A DNA stretch of 64,000 bases from Colius striatus (GCF_028858725.1 NC_084771.1:7034915-7098914); one strand, 5' to 3'. Counted from the stretch's first letter, positions 1-15,252 are shown. Notes: generated by a model from the letters alone, not told the origin. Numbers and translations: made by a program.

Positions 1-2762
1 CAGGCTGGCACTGCCAACAGCAGCCCAGGGGGACGCTGCCTGCTCTTGCAGCCCAGCCTGTTTCCATGGAAACACATCAAAATGGATTGTATTGGGAATC
101 CCGGAGGACTCCTCCTCCCGACCGCCTGCAGTGAGCCATGCCAGCTCGCACAATTTGCGGTCACAGTAATTCACTCTTCTAGTAAACATCAAATCCTTGC
201 TCCCTGACAGAACCAGCCCTGCCGGGCTGCACGCAGCAAGAGGGCCCGCACGGCCCTTAGTGGGCACACAACGAGCTCTCTGGCTGTTTATGCACGTAAA
301 ACACCTCCAGAGACTGCAGCTGTGCACAGATGTGCCCCACAGCCTGCTCAGCGGAGGCCTGTTGGGGATTCTCCTTCCAACCTTCCACAGCAACCCGAGA
401 GAACTAAAGACCGCAAACAAAACAATGGCCCTACGTTTGCAAAAGCCACAGGCCTCTGAAAAAGCTCAGATTGCAACCAGGAGCCTCAGAACAGCCTGTG
501 GTTCTGCTTTTTCCCCCTAGTGCTTAGAATTGAAAATAGAAGGAAACCGTTGTCACAGAAAAGACGCCGTGGGGATACAGCCCCGCCACTGTCTCACACT
601 GCCATGGGGACGAGTCCACGCGCCTGCAGGACAGGGCACGGAGTGGCTGTGGTGCCAGAGATGTCACAGGCACACATCTGTGAAATAAGAAACAAAACAA
701 AGCCCCTCACTCCCCATCGCCACAGCAATCGTCAGCCAGTGATGTTTCCAGAGCACATGTCCTTCATCCAACCTGACTCCAAGGGACAATGGAGTGAGGT
801 GTGAGCAGTTGAACTGAGATGGGGCTACAGTATCCCCATTCTGTGCCTGGGAAGGGGACGGAATTTCCCTCCCACGTTGCAAGGCGAGAAGCAACTTTAA
901 TTGCCCTCCCTGCCTGCAGCTGCACTCTGGCAGTTCAGGGCAGAGCAGCCAGCAGAGACAGCCACTGGGGAACAGCCTCTCCTGAGCCTCTGTCCGCCAC
1001 AGCGCAGAGAGCCCTGCACGGAGCAACTCAGCAACAGCTTCACCAGCCCGTAAGGAAAACCCCAAACGATCCTGAGCTGCTGCAGTGTAAATAAGCAGAT
1101 AGAATGTAAGAAGGAGCTCCATTTTTGTGTTTTGTTTTCTTCTTCTACAGCTTGAAAGCAGAAATATCAAAACCAGCCACATATTTCTTCTTTCCTTTCA
1201 AAGAAACAGTCAAAAGGCAATAAAAGTTAAAATGTACTTAAATAGCAGCACTTCAAGCCAAGGACAAGTTTTATGGTTAGAATCTGAACTCTGGAAATCC
1301 ATTTTTTTCAGGGAAACATTTCAAGACTCTGAGGTACAGCAGCTGAGGAGGCACCTTAATTTCTTCCCAATGCTTGGTCACTGGGGAACATTTTCTGCTT
1401 CCTTGTGGAGAGCTGTGCAACGGGACATGCAGAACATGAGAAACACCATTTTTCCTCCAGCGTGCAGAGGAGAGGGCTGTGATCCCTGAAGGGAAAAGAA
1501 TGGGCCCATTGTTACCAACTCCCACTGAAGAATTTTCCAGGGAGTTGCATCATGAAGGAGAGAGAGCTCATCCACGTTGCCACCCAGGAGATGTGGACCT
1601 GGAGACAGCACCTGACTCACGGCTCCCAGGGGATGCTCTGCACTTGCAGCAAAGCTTTAACAACCAACACACAAACGGTTTGGCCAAGGGGACAGATTCT
1701 GCTCCAAGCCATTGATTTTACGTAGCACATACTAACTGCACGAAGCCCCTAAACATCGTCCCACCAAAATATCTCAACTCTGAAATCCAGGCAGTTCCTT
1801 CCCCTGAGCCCAGCTGTACCATCAGGAACGTGACTAATGAGTCCTGACTCAGCAAACCCTCCTAAACACTCTACAGCTGCTCAAACACAAAAACACGGTG
1901 ATTTTTTCACACAAAGGAAAAAATTAACCTCCTAGTCAGCCTTCTAGGTAGTTGCAAATCCACACAAGCATCCCTGGAGGCCAGCAGCACTGCTGTTACT
2001 CCGTAAACGAGAGGTGCTTACCATTAGGTAATTAACAGAGCCAGAGCTCCGTGCTCACCCTTGGCAGGCTGTGTGTGGGGGCCCACGAAGGCCTTTGCAT
2101 GCTGTGGGGATGCAGGAATATTGACACGTCTTACAAAGGCTGTTTTTCACACACTGACATGGGTTTTCCACTTCCCAGAAGTAAATGGCTAGCACGAGCT
2201 TCTAAAAATAACTCACTATATCTAGCTGCACTTCACAAATCTCTTGCAGAGGAATTTACTGACTGTCCAATACTTCTGGTTTATATTTATCTTTTCTAAT
2301 CAGTCCTTTATTGCCCAAATGTTCTATGAATTGCCATTTCAGTATCTCAATCGCTGTAGCACAGGCTCCAGGGAGAAGAGCAGGGCTGTGCTTCAGGTAC
2401 AAATACACTTTTCAGCAGCCCTCCCTACCTCATGGCCTTTTGCTCTGTGAGCTGCACTGGTACCTACATTTACCCATCACTTTCCCACTTTCCCCCCACT
2501 TAGCTTCTGTCTCCCCTCCTACACCTAATATTTTATACTCATAAATTCTCCACCTTGCCCAGGCAACCTTGTGGTAAGTGCACAAACTTGCTGGACAGGC
2601 TTATCTTCTTTATTGACTGCGTAATTAAAGAAAGAAACCCAGACAGCAGTTCTTCCCATGTATCATATATTCCTCCTGCTTGTCTTCTCTCCCTTACTGC
2701 CTGAAGGAAACCTGCTATTCTGTACCTGCTGCACATCACAAAAGCCAGCAAGCCTTACCGCG

Positions 2763-2832
2763 CTGAAGGAGGGAGTTGGACAGAATGATCTCTGGAGGTC
2801 TCTTCCAACCCCCACTATACTGTGATTCTGTA
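2763..2832 (+). mobile_element. CR1 LINE 3' end fragment
   Basis: The segment runs from a 'ttggacagaatgatctctgg' string through 'aggtctcttccaaccc' to 'ctgtgattctgt'. This is the typical 3' terminal sequence of avian CR1 non-LTR retrotransposons. Only about 70 bp is left, so it is a 5'-truncated dead copy, as most CR1 copies are. It lies in OPHN1 intron 1, opposite to the direction of OPHN1 transcription. Confidence 0.85.
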
Positions 2833-5588
2833 AAGTTAAATGCACAGAGAGACTTCTCTGGTTGCCATAAGCAGAAGGAGCCCATGGGTCTGCTCACCAA
2901 TAGCTCAAAAAAAACAACCAAAACAAAAAAGCAAAAGGCTGGAAGGACAACAGAGTTTTGGGGTATATTGGTCTGGTTTGGAGAAAGCTGGAAGCGAGTG
3001 ATGCAGGTTACGGCTGCTGGGGAGAATGAGGCATCCTTCCCCTACCTCTGATTAAGTGAACACTAATTGTCCAGGGCAACTTTTCTTCCCCAGACCTTCA
3101 CAGCAACAGATACCATTGCCCAGGGGGACAAGCACACAGCAAACCAACCTGTCTCCCAGTGACACTCACTGCCTTGTCCTAGTTTCCTGGAGAGTGGCAC
3201 TGGAGGCCATAGTTTTAATGCTTTTACAAAAGACAGTGCACAGATTGGATTTTTTAATGATTTTTGCTTCAGAAATACCAGGACAGCCACAATTCAAAGT
3301 TCCAGCAAAGCACCGGAGCCTCCAGCACAGCCTCTCCCTGGCCCAGCCCATGGGGAGTATCCCAGCACATGGGGATACTCAAACTCTCCCCATGAACAGC
3401 AGTACAGCAAAACTACCCCTGGCACCAGCACTTCACTTACTGCTTCTCATGACCAGCAAGAGGAGAAACTTCACTTTGAATGCCTAAACATATCAAAGGA
3501 CTTCTGGCATCTTTCTGGCCTTTCAAACCAACCTCACAGCCCTGCAAAGCTGGAGGAGTTCCTTCAGTGAAACTGCCCAGAACAGACAGCCCAGAACATG
3601 TGAGTAACTGAAATGGAAGCTAAAAAAAGATTAGCAGCCTTACAAATCAGCACAAGTGTTGAAATGTGCATTAAGAAATCCTACAGGTATCATTTATCTT
3701 ATCATATTTGTCACGACCCCCATGCAGTATGTCAGAAGGGAAACAATCATGCTTTCTCCATTCATTTGGAGCCCAGGTTTGCAGCCAAGCTGCCCGTGAG
3801 AGCTCCCACTGCCCCCAACCAAAGCAGCTGGCCAAGACTCCTCTGCCAGCAGCATGGCTGTGTGAGGCCCAGCCCCTGCCCGCTGTGGAGGTGGCAGTGC
3901 CAGGGCAGCCACGGCAGCTGCATGGCACTGCGGGCGCCGGCGCTGCAATTCAAGCAGGCGGATGGATGTGGGGTGAGGCTGGCTGGTGGCTCTGCCTGCT
4001 GCACTTATTTATGCACCTATTGGTGTCACCACCCCATGGAGGCCAGTTGCCTTTTCTAACAGCCCTCCCCAACCCTGGGGACAGGGCTGAGTGACATCGA
4101 GTAAAGGACAGGCTCTTTGAAAAATAAAACCCCCCAAAAAGAGGAGCCATGGGCAGTAAAGGAATCTTCTTCTCTCTAGGGAGGAGTGAGCTGTCAAGGA
4201 GAGGCTGAGCAGCCCACCTCCTGCAGGCATCAGGAGAACCTCTGCAAGGCAGCTGGTGGGTAAGGCCAGGGCAGAGCTACACAGATGTTCCAGGCCACCC
4301 GGACCTCCCCAGCTCCCAGCACAGCCAAGCGAGCTTCTGGCACAGCTGCTTAGGCGTAAGGGGCAGGAGAGGGTGTGCTCCAAGAGCCGCGGCTCCCTGC
4401 TGTACAAGCAGTACGAACACAGGGAAAACAAACACGAAAACAACAGACTCTTATCCGGGGCAGAGCATTAGCAATCCCCACAGAGATATCTTATGATCTG
4501 CAGAGCCATCAGATGCATCTCATTTCAGCTTTCGAGCAGCCACCCTTCCCAGGCAGAGGCAAGCAGGGAAAACCCAGCACTTTTGCAGGCAGCTTTGGTG
4601 AGTGAGCAGAGCCAGGAGCTTGCTCCCCAGCACACCAGGATTTCAGAGTTCCCTTCACTACGGGCACAGAGGGGGCCAGGCAGGAGCCAGATGAGTCACA
4701 TGCAGCGCAAGAGGAGGACTTGCAAGCAGCTACGAGCTATGTGAAGCAGTTCAGCATGGGGAGGAACACACATCCCTCCTGCTCCAAGGCTGGGAGCCAC
4801 TGTCAGCACGGACACAGCTCACCCTATGCCAGCTGGCACCACTTGGCAGCTCCCTGGGCAGCTTCACTCCACCAGCACCAGCAGAGCCCAGACACATTTG
4901 CCCCGGGTTTTGCAGAGAGCCACCCCACCTCTGCAGCCCCCACATCCCACAAGGACTCAGGGGTCCAGCTCTGTGCCTCTGCCACAGAGGGTTCCCTGAT
5001 GCCGTGCAGGTCCCTAGCTGATCCTTTAATGGCACAGGATAGGTCATGTCCCTTCTTCTCCACTTGCACAGCTACAAGGTTTAGTTAGAGAAATAAATTA
5101 CTCTTGCTTTAAAAACATCTTGCCTCAGTACTTCATAATTGGTCTTGGCTAGAGGAACAGGATAAAATAAAGGAGAGAGAACAGACTGCAGAGAGCCGCC
5201 TGAATTCTGGGCTTTACTGATATTTATAAACTTTATCTCAGGCTATTCAGCTGCTCTTATCATCATTTGACCAACTCGTGGTGTGGAGAACACAGCGATA
5301 GAAAAGGACACCAGCAACAGAGGCAATGCTGGAATATGTCTGCAAGGCCAAACGAGTGCCAGTGCGGAAAGGCCCCCATCACCAGAACAAAACCAAGATG
5401 CTTCCAAAAGCTTTTGCCTTCATCTGCACCACAAACTGAAATAGAAGGTTCACACATTTAGAAGATTCATTGAATGCTTAGTAAGAAAATTGCCCTCTTA
5501 GTACTTCAGCTCCTCCTTGCAGCCCAGCCCCAGAGCTGAGATCAGTCATGCTCTGCAGCAGCGCGCCGCGGGACCGTGTGGTGCGAGC

Positions 5589-5745
5589 AGCGTGGTGTGC
5601 TGTGGCATGGCGTGGCATGGTGTGCTGTGGCATGGCGTGGTGCAGCGTGGTGTGCTGTGGCATGGCGTGGTGCAGCGTGGTGTGCTGTGGCATGGCGTGG
5701 TGCAGCATGGTGTGCTGTGGTGTAGCACGGTGAGGTGCAGCATGG
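5589..5745. repeat. 30-bp minisatellite, about five copies
   Basis: A GC-rich tandem array with a 30-bp unit built from 'tgcagcgtggtgtgctgtgg' followed by 'catggcgtgg'. Two to three copies are near-identical and the edges are degenerate. The unit is a multiple of three and lacks stops, so both strands show spurious open frames (a His/Cys/Thr-rich one on minus and a Cys/Val/Trp-rich one on plus). These are repeat artefacts, not genes. The array sits in OPHN1 intron 1. Confidence 0.9.
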
Positions 5746-8700
5746 CAGGACCATACCACATGCAGGTTTCCAGCTGTGTACGGTGGCACAAACAAGCAGG
5801 GCCACCTGTAGCTGCTGCTCCACGAAGCCAGGCTGGGACACAGCAGGACAGAAGCCACCCATGACAAGGCAGTGTGCCACATCTGTGGCTACCAGCCTGC
5901 TACCAACTGAATGAATAAATAAAATATCCCAAAAATGTCTCAAGGAAAGAGCCAGAAAAGCTGAGTCTTCACGTGGTGACTCAAGAGGAAACTCTTTGGT
6001 CAGCAGCAGTGCTGCTGCGAGCCCATGGGCTGTCGGACACGTTCCAAAGCATGGATAACACCCACATCCTCTCAGGGAAGAGCCAGGAAAGGCAACAGAA
6101 GATGGATGAAAAGCTCTCTGCATGTCTCATGCATGTCAGAAGAAAAAGTACACTTAAACACATGAAAATGTCTTAACTTCTTGTCCCAGCCTTTTGTGCC
6201 CACATACTCAGGCACATTCTCGGGAAGCACATCAGGGCACTGATGGCAGCCAGAACACAATCCTGAGCATTGGCTGCTTTTAGGCTGGACCAGGGCTGGT
6301 CCGCAGCCCATGCCCCAGCCTGCTGGCACACGGGGCTGCCACAGTGGGGGCTGGTGAGTGGCACGAGGTGACTCCAGACCACAGTCCTGCCCTGGGCTTC
6401 CCATCAGCAAACCAGCCCCGGGCACCACTCCTGCAGGCAACAAGGGCACAGATGGAGCAGCATCCTACTGCCCTGCTCCTGTGTCCCCTCACAGCAAGGC
6501 AAACACGGCAGCAGCAGCAAGTTGCTCCAGCCTGGGGTAAAACCTAACAAACACACATCAACAAGCCCTGAACACAAGGGGTAAGACAGGCCTCAGGCTG
6601 GGGTGGGCAGATACCATGTGTGCTCCTCACCTTCCCTGCCTGCATCTGCAGATTGGGCTGTGATGGCTGGGACAGGGCTGGCTTTTGGGAAGGGTTTTTG
6701 TAGGGGTTTCTTTTGCTATTGTTTCTTAGTTTCTGGTTAAAGCATGTCTGGTTTAGATCTGCACCAACCTAGGGCCCTAGATTCTACGCACACTAATGAA
6801 AATGAGCTACTTTGTTGTCTGTCAGCTGAAAACACACTCTCCCCATCCCAAGTATGCCCGCAGAGCATCCAGAGATGCTGCACAAGAGCTGCAATCCACT
6901 GCCTTGATGTGCACACACAGAAACTGGTTTTTCAAGTTGCACATCGCTTTGGAGCTGCTGCAGGGGAAATTGAACTCCCACTCCACTCAACAGTTTCCTC
7001 CACAGAGGAAAAAAAGTGATGTGATTTTTATTAGTGGAAAGAAATCCAGTTGGTGGATATTGTTGTGCACATCCTACTAGGTCAACAAGGTCAGAGTATT
7101 CCCAGTATCACTGAAGTAACTAGATGAAACCTCCATCAAGAATAGAGAGGACCAGCAAGGAGCAGACAAGTACAAGGAGAACACATTATTGCTAGAGGGG
7201 AGTGATGTATTTTCCACCAAGTCATTTTTCCCCTGCTAAAAGTCCAGAAACAGCTTAGCACATGCTGCCATAGTGTAATGTGCTCCAGCAGAAAGGGGGA
7301 AGGTGTCCCAGGAGCAGTGAGCCAGACCCTTCTGGAAAGCCAGCCCAAGGCAGCTCCTCCCACTGCCACCAGCACAGGAGGAAAACCAGGTCCAGTGTAA
7401 CAAAAGACTTAGTGACACTTCAGTGGGAAGGCATCAGGGGACAACCAATAGATCTGTGTCTGTTTCCCCTCTGTGATGCTTTCATTGGGAAGGTGATGTG
7501 AGGCAAAGGGGCCAACACCCAATGGAGCTCAGCCCTGAGCTGGGCTGAAGCATCAGCCTGCAGCTCTGGGCTGAGGTTCCCCAGCCTGCTGCAGTGACAA
7601 ATGCCAACTGCAGGTTGGCTGAGCCAATGACGCCATCAAGACCTTGTTCAGTGATTGTACCCAGCCAGGACCAACTCTCTGTTCTGAGAATAGTGCCTAA
7701 CTGGCACATCGTCTGATCCTGCATCCATTCCAGTCAAGGCTCGGGTACTGACTGTTGCTGGTGGAGTGGCATCAGCAGAGTGCAAGGGCACAACTGGAGG
7801 AGAAAGAAGAGGACAGACCAATTTTTAAGCAGCCAGATCCATTTGGCAGCAATGGCATCACTGACCTGGGCACACTCGCCTCACCAGTGGCATCAGAGAA
7901 GCTGCTTATACAAGTCTTGCTTGGAGACCAGATGCCCCTGCTCATCCTGGGCAGCTTCATGAGAGGCTGTCCATGAGACAGAAGGTCTCTGTGCATCCAC
8001 ATGGACGATTTCTATTCAAATCATCATTCATGTGCCATATGCTGGCTCACAACTGAGCTGTCTTTGTGGGACAGGATATTTTTAATGCATGCACCGCGAT
8101 GCCAAGCCCAGCCGGCAGTGCAGAGCTAATGTTTGCCTGGAGAGCTGCAGCCTTTCCTGTGCCAGCAGAAGGGCAGGCTTGGGACAGACTCCTTCCTCTT
8201 CCCCCTTTTCCAGAGAAGCTTTAGGTTTGTTCAGACATAAGCAAAACCCAGTATCTGACTAGACTCAAGCCTTTGTCTCTACAGGCTTCACATGAACCAG
8301 CACAGGAGTTTCTGCGGAAACCAGGCACACAGGCTATGCTGGGGCTGCCTGAATCCCATTACAATACTGTGCTCTGTCGACACTGCTTCCTACACTCCCA
8401 AGCATTAAACCCTCAAGCACTATCTCCAACAATAGCAAAGAAACCTGTTGAGAACAGGTCTGCTGTGCTGAGGGCTGCAGAGCCTCCAGAGCGAGAAGAG
8501 CCAGCTTATACACACACAGTGTGAGCTGCCAGGCCTGCAGGGAAGGCAATGGCAGGACCCTCCATGGGTCCCCCATTCAGCCCTAATCTCAGGGAAAAGC
8601 ATACCCAGTCTCTTTTGTTAGAGATTGCCATGTGCTTTGAAGGCACAGACACCTCTACATGTTCCTTTTTGTTCTCCCTCCAAGGAAGAACCACTTGCAC

Positions 8701-10681
8701 TGCCTGGGGAGGCTGGTTAGCTGACATGCAAAGTCAGACTGCAAAGCTTTACACAGGAATCATATTCAAAACCACACAGGCAACATTTGCATGAGAACTC
8801 AGAGCTCTTCCAGCTTCAAAGCACAGTTTACACCATTGCAGCACTTGTACATTAATAAAAAGAGTCTCAACTTGACATTTCTCAAACTCCATTTGATCTA
8901 TAATTACTAGAGAAGATGAAAGCCCAGGGAGACATGGATGGTTTTGCATTACCACACACACAGCCGAGTGCAGCAAGCAGGAGAGACTCCAAAAACCCAA
9001 CATATTGAGCCACAGAAAGAAATTGCTGTGAACAAGTAATTCTTGCAACAGCTCTGATGGCACACAGTCACCAACCCTGACACCCTTGCCTGTGGCCTTG
9101 AGCATGCAGCCTGCAGTGAGTCCAGTGCTGCCCACCATGGCACAGGGCTGCAGGCTCCGGGACACAAACAACCTGCTGCCAGGGACAGGTTCCCACTGCC
9201 CTTGCCAGGCCCTGGCCAGCTCTGGAGGATGGATGCCAGCCCCAAGGCACAGACAGATGCCAGTCTGGCATGCTCCAAGCAAGACAGACCTTGCAGTGTC
9301 TGTGGGGGCCATGTGGAGTGCTGAGCTTGGCTCTTGAGCAGTACTGGCATACAAAAGCCATGCCAGCCCCGGGCAGGAAGGCCATCCTCCCAGCTCCTCT
9401 CTCCCCTGGCCAGGGCCAGGCCACAGAGGGCTTCAGCACTGCCAGCACAAGGTATGGGACCAGCACCACCCCTTGGCACTGCCAGCAACCCTGCTTGCTC
9501 CTGGAATGAAAAAGAAGGGATGCAGCCAACTTTACAACAAAAATCTCTCACATTTCTGTCTCAGAGTAACTTGTTTGCTATCACTGACTTGTGGGCACAA
9601 GATTATTACAAATGAATCATATTTTTCTCTGCTTTAGCCAGTTAATTTCCCATTTGGCACAACCTTATACTCAGTTATCTCGTGGCATCCCATCTGCTGT
9701 CAGGGGCTTTTCAGTCCATTTCAGCCACTTCCAGAGGCAGCAACACGACTGCAGGAGGACCCGCACGAGGGTGCAGGAGCTGCACAGCACTCAGGAGGCC
9801 TTTAGCCACTTACTTCAGCTGGTTACATGTCAAATAGGTGGGGTGGAATCAGTGTCTCTTAGTCCCTCAAGAGGCAAGAGTTGTTTATGGCACCGAGATG
9901 CATCCCTCATTGGGGTAACAGCCCCCTGCTTCAGACAAAGCCCTGAAGCATTACCTGCTCTGCAGAAAGGGAGAACGAGGCCTGCAGCAGGCTGAGGGGA
10001 GATGAAGTTCCTCCTCACTGCCTCCCTCCTCCCTGGAGCTGCACAGCATGACAAACCACAAGCACATGCCTTCCCATTTGTGTGGGTAGGTGCAGCAAGG
10101 GCTTTTTGCAGCCCCCTGACAAGCCTCCTCTGACAGACGTGCTTTGGAGCAGCACAAGCCATGGCTGCTGCTGCAAAGCCTCCTTCAGCCCACTCCCCAC
10201 CACCTCGGGCATTCCATGCAGGGGCTGCTCTGCCCCACGGCAAACCCAACAGAGGCAGGGCTTGCCAGGGACAGCTTCCAGCACTGGGCACTGCACTCCC
10301 TCCTGCTTCTCCCTGCAGCGGGGCAGAGGTGGGGAAGCACTCATCCTGCAGCTCCAGCCTCTCCCTGGGATGGGGAAGGGAATGAGAAGCTCAGCTTTTC
10401 ACTAGCACGGCAAAGGGCAGCTGAGGCTCCTGCAGACAAGTGGCAGCTCAGGAACAGATTAATTTCTTCACCAAGGCCCACGTTTGCCGTCACAGTTCCC
10501 TGCTGACTTTGTCTCTCCATCTGGGAGCTCAGGAGCAGCAGCTTTGGCCCAGCAGCTCCCGAGCTGTGTCCACAGACAGCTGGCAGATCTCTACACCCTG
10601 CCCCTGTCACAGGAGGGTGAGTCTCACTCTTCTCCTCTCCAGGACAGCAGGCTGGGCACCCACCAGCAGGGCCCCTTGAGC

Positions 10682-10978
10682 CACAGAATCACTCTGGTCA
10701 GAAAAGATCTTTAAGATCATCAACTCCAACCACTCACTTCACACTGCAAAGCCCAGCACTAACCCCTGTCCCTCAGCACCTCATCTGTGTGTCTTTTAAA
10801 CACATCCCGGGATGGTGACTCCACCATCTCCCTGGGCAGTCTGTTCCAATGCTCAACAACCCTCTCTGTGAAGTTCTTCCTAATGTCCAATCTAAATCTC
10901 CCCTGGCAGAACTTGAAGCCATTTCCTTGTGTCCTGTCATTCATTACTGGAGAGAAGAGACTAATCCCTACCTTTCAG
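10682..10978 (-). mobile_element. CR1 LINE fragment with ORF2 C-terminal coding remnant
   Basis: Read on the minus strand, this is about 300 bp of CR1 ending in the usual 3' tail (complement begins 'acagaatcactctgg'). A frame at 10,759-10,944 still encodes the last 61 residues of the CR1 ORF2 protein, the C-terminus of the reverse transcriptase polyprotein. It includes the typical strings 'RLDIRKNF' and '[16 protein letters not shown]' and ends 'EVLRDRG'. The copy lacks the catalytic endonuclease and reverse-transcriptase regions and is not mobile. The intact C-terminal frame and low divergence suggest a fairly young insertion. Confidence 0.93.
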
Positions 10979-13898
10979 GTACTGTAGAGAGCAAGCCTTC
11001 ACTCCTGTCATTGAAAAGCACTGCTCCTGTGTGCCAGACGTGGGAATCACTTATGGAAGGGGATTAAATGACATTTCATCCAGATCAACAGGAATTTTCC
11101 TCTGTGGAAGGGCCTGGTCTCAGCAAGCCTCGAGATCACTGAGTATAGCACCAGCAAATGAGTCCTGAGTAAAGATGCGGCTGCCTTAGAAGTGCCTTCA
11201 GCACAGCACAGCCCGGTCACACTCAGTGATTCACTCCTCACCAGCACTGACCAGCACCACAGATGAGCTTCAAACCAGGAAAGGGGAGGCTGTGCATGTG
11301 GAAAACAATCCATTGCATCAAAACAACACACCGACCAGCCAGCTGCATACCACTGCAAGCACTGAACAGTGCACATCTGTAATTCCATGCCACTGGAATG
11401 ACTTGTTTAAAATATTTGCACTCAAGTTCACATGTTAATTTTGCTACAGATCTGATATGGGTGAATTAATCTGCTAGTGAAAGGGCTACAAAAGAGTAAA
11501 AAGACATCCAAAATCTCAACTAGAAGTCATTGAAATGACAGTTACTAGGTGTTGTACATCTAGTGCAAAGTGCTACCAAGTGAGGCGTTTTGGTTTTAGC
11601 CTCTGGAGACTGTTGGAACACTACCCAGCAGGCAGGCTGGGACAACGTAACACAGCCAGATGCTTTCAGCAGGAACACTGCCAGCAACCAGGAACAGAAC
11701 ATCTGTGCTCCCTGTACCACAGGCGACTCAAAGCCTCGCAGCTCGCCCAGCGTGTGAGCAGAAGGTCCTGCACAACTCCACCTCAAGCCACACTCACTTC
11801 TTTCCCGTTACTTGGCAAACAGACTTTGAGCAGACTCAGCTTTAAGTCTGTGGGCTGTGTTTACAGCAGATCACGTAGAGCCCAGCAGACCCGAGTTCCC
11901 CGCAGTGGGAGCTGTGCTGCTTTTCCTGGCGGCCTGTGTGAGCTCTGCTGCGCTGGCACAACACGCAGATGCAGACAGACCGTGCTGCTCCCAGGCCTTT
12001 GTTCAGCAGCTCCCATCACCATGTCAGGCACAGAGCCTGCCAGCTGGAGGCAGCAGGGGCCTGACGTCTCTGCAGCTCTGAGAAAAAACGGGGGATTGAT
12101 CTGCTCCAAATCTGACATTGGAGTTTATTCACTAATTCATCAGCAAGCACTCAGACAACACAGACATCTGTAAAATCACCTGAGGTCCATGCTCAGTGCA
12201 GTGAGTCAATACCTTGGCAGGCTGGCCAAAGGTTTAACCAAGAGGGTGCCTCACCCACTGAAAGGGTTAGGCTAGGAGATGACAGACAGGTCTGATCAGA
12301 ATAATCACTGTCATCAACCCTCTATCCTTGACAAAGATCTCACTCATTCACTTAGTGAGACTCCCATCCTCTTTGCTCCCCAGCTGAGAGAGGCAGATCC
12401 ACAGCACTGCTGAGGGGCAGAAATGACCCATCAGTTGTTGCTGACACTGACTGTGCCACGGCACTGGCCGACTGCCAGCCCAAGGGCTTCAGGCCATGGG
12501 CAGTGGGCAGCCCCAAATTCCCATCCACAGTCCCACACTGACAAGGTTCACAGAGGAATTGTTTTACCGTTACCTGTTAACTAACAGGGAGCCAAGGGAA
12601 GCCCAGGCAGATCCCAGCCCCAGCACCCTTCCCTGCTGTTTCAGCTGCACTCTTAAAATGGAAAACAGCACAAAAACAAGCCAACATCACTTCAGACAAG
12701 ATGTCAGGGGTTTCCTCAGTCCTGGGGGGTTATCTCTGCTGTCCCAGTGTACTTGGTTTCCTTCTACTTTTTCCCTTCCTCCTTGGCTGGTCTCACTGGA
12801 ACGGGTCTGCTGACCCAGCAGTTCTCTCACATCCCTGCTCTGAGTGCAGCATTAGGCATCACAAACATTAAAAAGGGAACTGGTTTTGACCAAAGTGACT
12901 AAGAAAAAGCAAAGTATTTATTTTAACAAGCAGGCTTGTTAAAACTCCTTTGGTTTTCATTCTGGGTTTACGTTTTTTTCCGTGTACTAAGCAGAGATTT
13001 GAGGGTGTTTGTAGTATGTTTTAGGTTCCTATATCCCTGTGACTGCTGTTTCAGTCATACTCGCTTTTGTCTTCACTGTTTTCCAGATGGGCAAACACAG
13101 GCTATTCCTGCTACGGCCTTGATAACGAGGAAGCTCTTAACAAAAGCGCAGCAGCTAAACCAATTAATATCAACTGAAAACCAACCAGCTGGCAAGCAAA
13201 ACAGCACATAATCAGAGCCTGCCCCGCTGATTTTGATATTTGTCTTCCCCTGGCCCAACACAAGCACAGCACTCACTGCTGCTGTGCTGTCACTTCGGTC
13301 CACATTTTAATGCACGTTTATAAAAGCAGAGAAAACGTGAGAGACAACATGAGGAAAGGTATCTACAGCTCTGGAAGGGAAAAACAATTCCAAGCAGATG
13401 CAGAGGTCAGTAGAGCATTACACAGGCAGGGGTGTGTGGCCCCTGATGACACCACCTGCCCCAGGTACCTCCCATGGTCTGTCAGTACCTCTGAACAAGA
13501 GACTCCCTTAAAGCCAACAATGAAACAGATGTTTATTTAGAAAAGAAAATCCTCATTGTTATTAAAGAATAAACCACCCACAACAAAAGGAGGACTAAAG
13601 ACTATTTCTGGACAGAGCCCTCTCATTCTCACAGCAGTCCACTCCACGGAAACAGGGATGGGTGATGAGGTGACCTGGCGTTGCCCCGGCCACACTCCAC
13701 CTTGCTGAAGCAAAATAATCGACCACCTTCCCCAAAGAGGAGATTATTCCCCTTAAACAAAGGCGGTGCCTGGGAGAGCCCAGCCGGCTCCGCGGCCGGT
13801 GGCCCGCGCCACGGCGCTGCCAGCGCAGCTCGCCCGGGCGATGAGATCCGAGCCCCCGCGCAGGGCCGGCCCCGGGCCCGGGTCCGGACGGACGCTCA

Positions 13899-14825
<927 letters not shown>

Positions 14826-14937
14826 TCAGCGCTCGGTAAAGCCCGGCTGTTCTCTCATCTCCAGCACCGGAGCTGTCGCTCTTTGGGCTGGGTAACGCCC
14901 CGAGTCTCAGTCCCATCGCAGCCCCGGGGGACGGGCC

Positions 14938-14961
14938 GGGGCCGGGGCCGGGGCCGGGGCC
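14938..14961 (+). repeat. (GGGGCC)4 hexanucleotide tract
   Basis: Four perfect tandem GGGGCC units, flanked by partial ones, lie between the two divergent genes. Four runs of four G spaced by CC can fold into a G-quadruplex. No expansion is visible. Confidence 0.9.
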
Positions 14962-15252
14962 GGAGCTGGGCGCGCAAGGACGGGGGCCGCGCCGAGACGG
15001 ACCGGACACGGCCTGCGAGAGCGCCCCCCGCGGGCGGGACGGAGCAGTGTGGGGCGGGGAAGGGGCGGGGAAATGAGCGGGGAGGAGGCCGGAGGGGGCG
15101 GGGAAACGGCGGGGAGGGGCGGAGCGAGAGCGGGGATTGGTGTGCAGCAAGCGGGAGCGGGGAAAGGGGCGGAGCAAGGCACGGGGCGGGGAGATGGGCG
15201 TAATCTGTTGCGGAAGGGGCGGGGCTTTAGTGGCGCTCCGCCCCCTGTTGCC

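Noticed and set aside
5542-6123. 193-residue minus-strand frame with His/Thr/Cys repeats
   Set aside because: Its core is the 30-bp minisatellite, and the flanks show no similarity.
8749-9551. Overlapping minus frames of 153-201 residues
   Set aside because: Several frames overlap the same DNA with Cys/Trp-rich composition and no splice or domain support.
10759-10944. 61-residue minus-strand frame as a possible gene
   Set aside because: It is the C-terminal remnant of the CR1 ORF2 protein, annotated as a mobile element.
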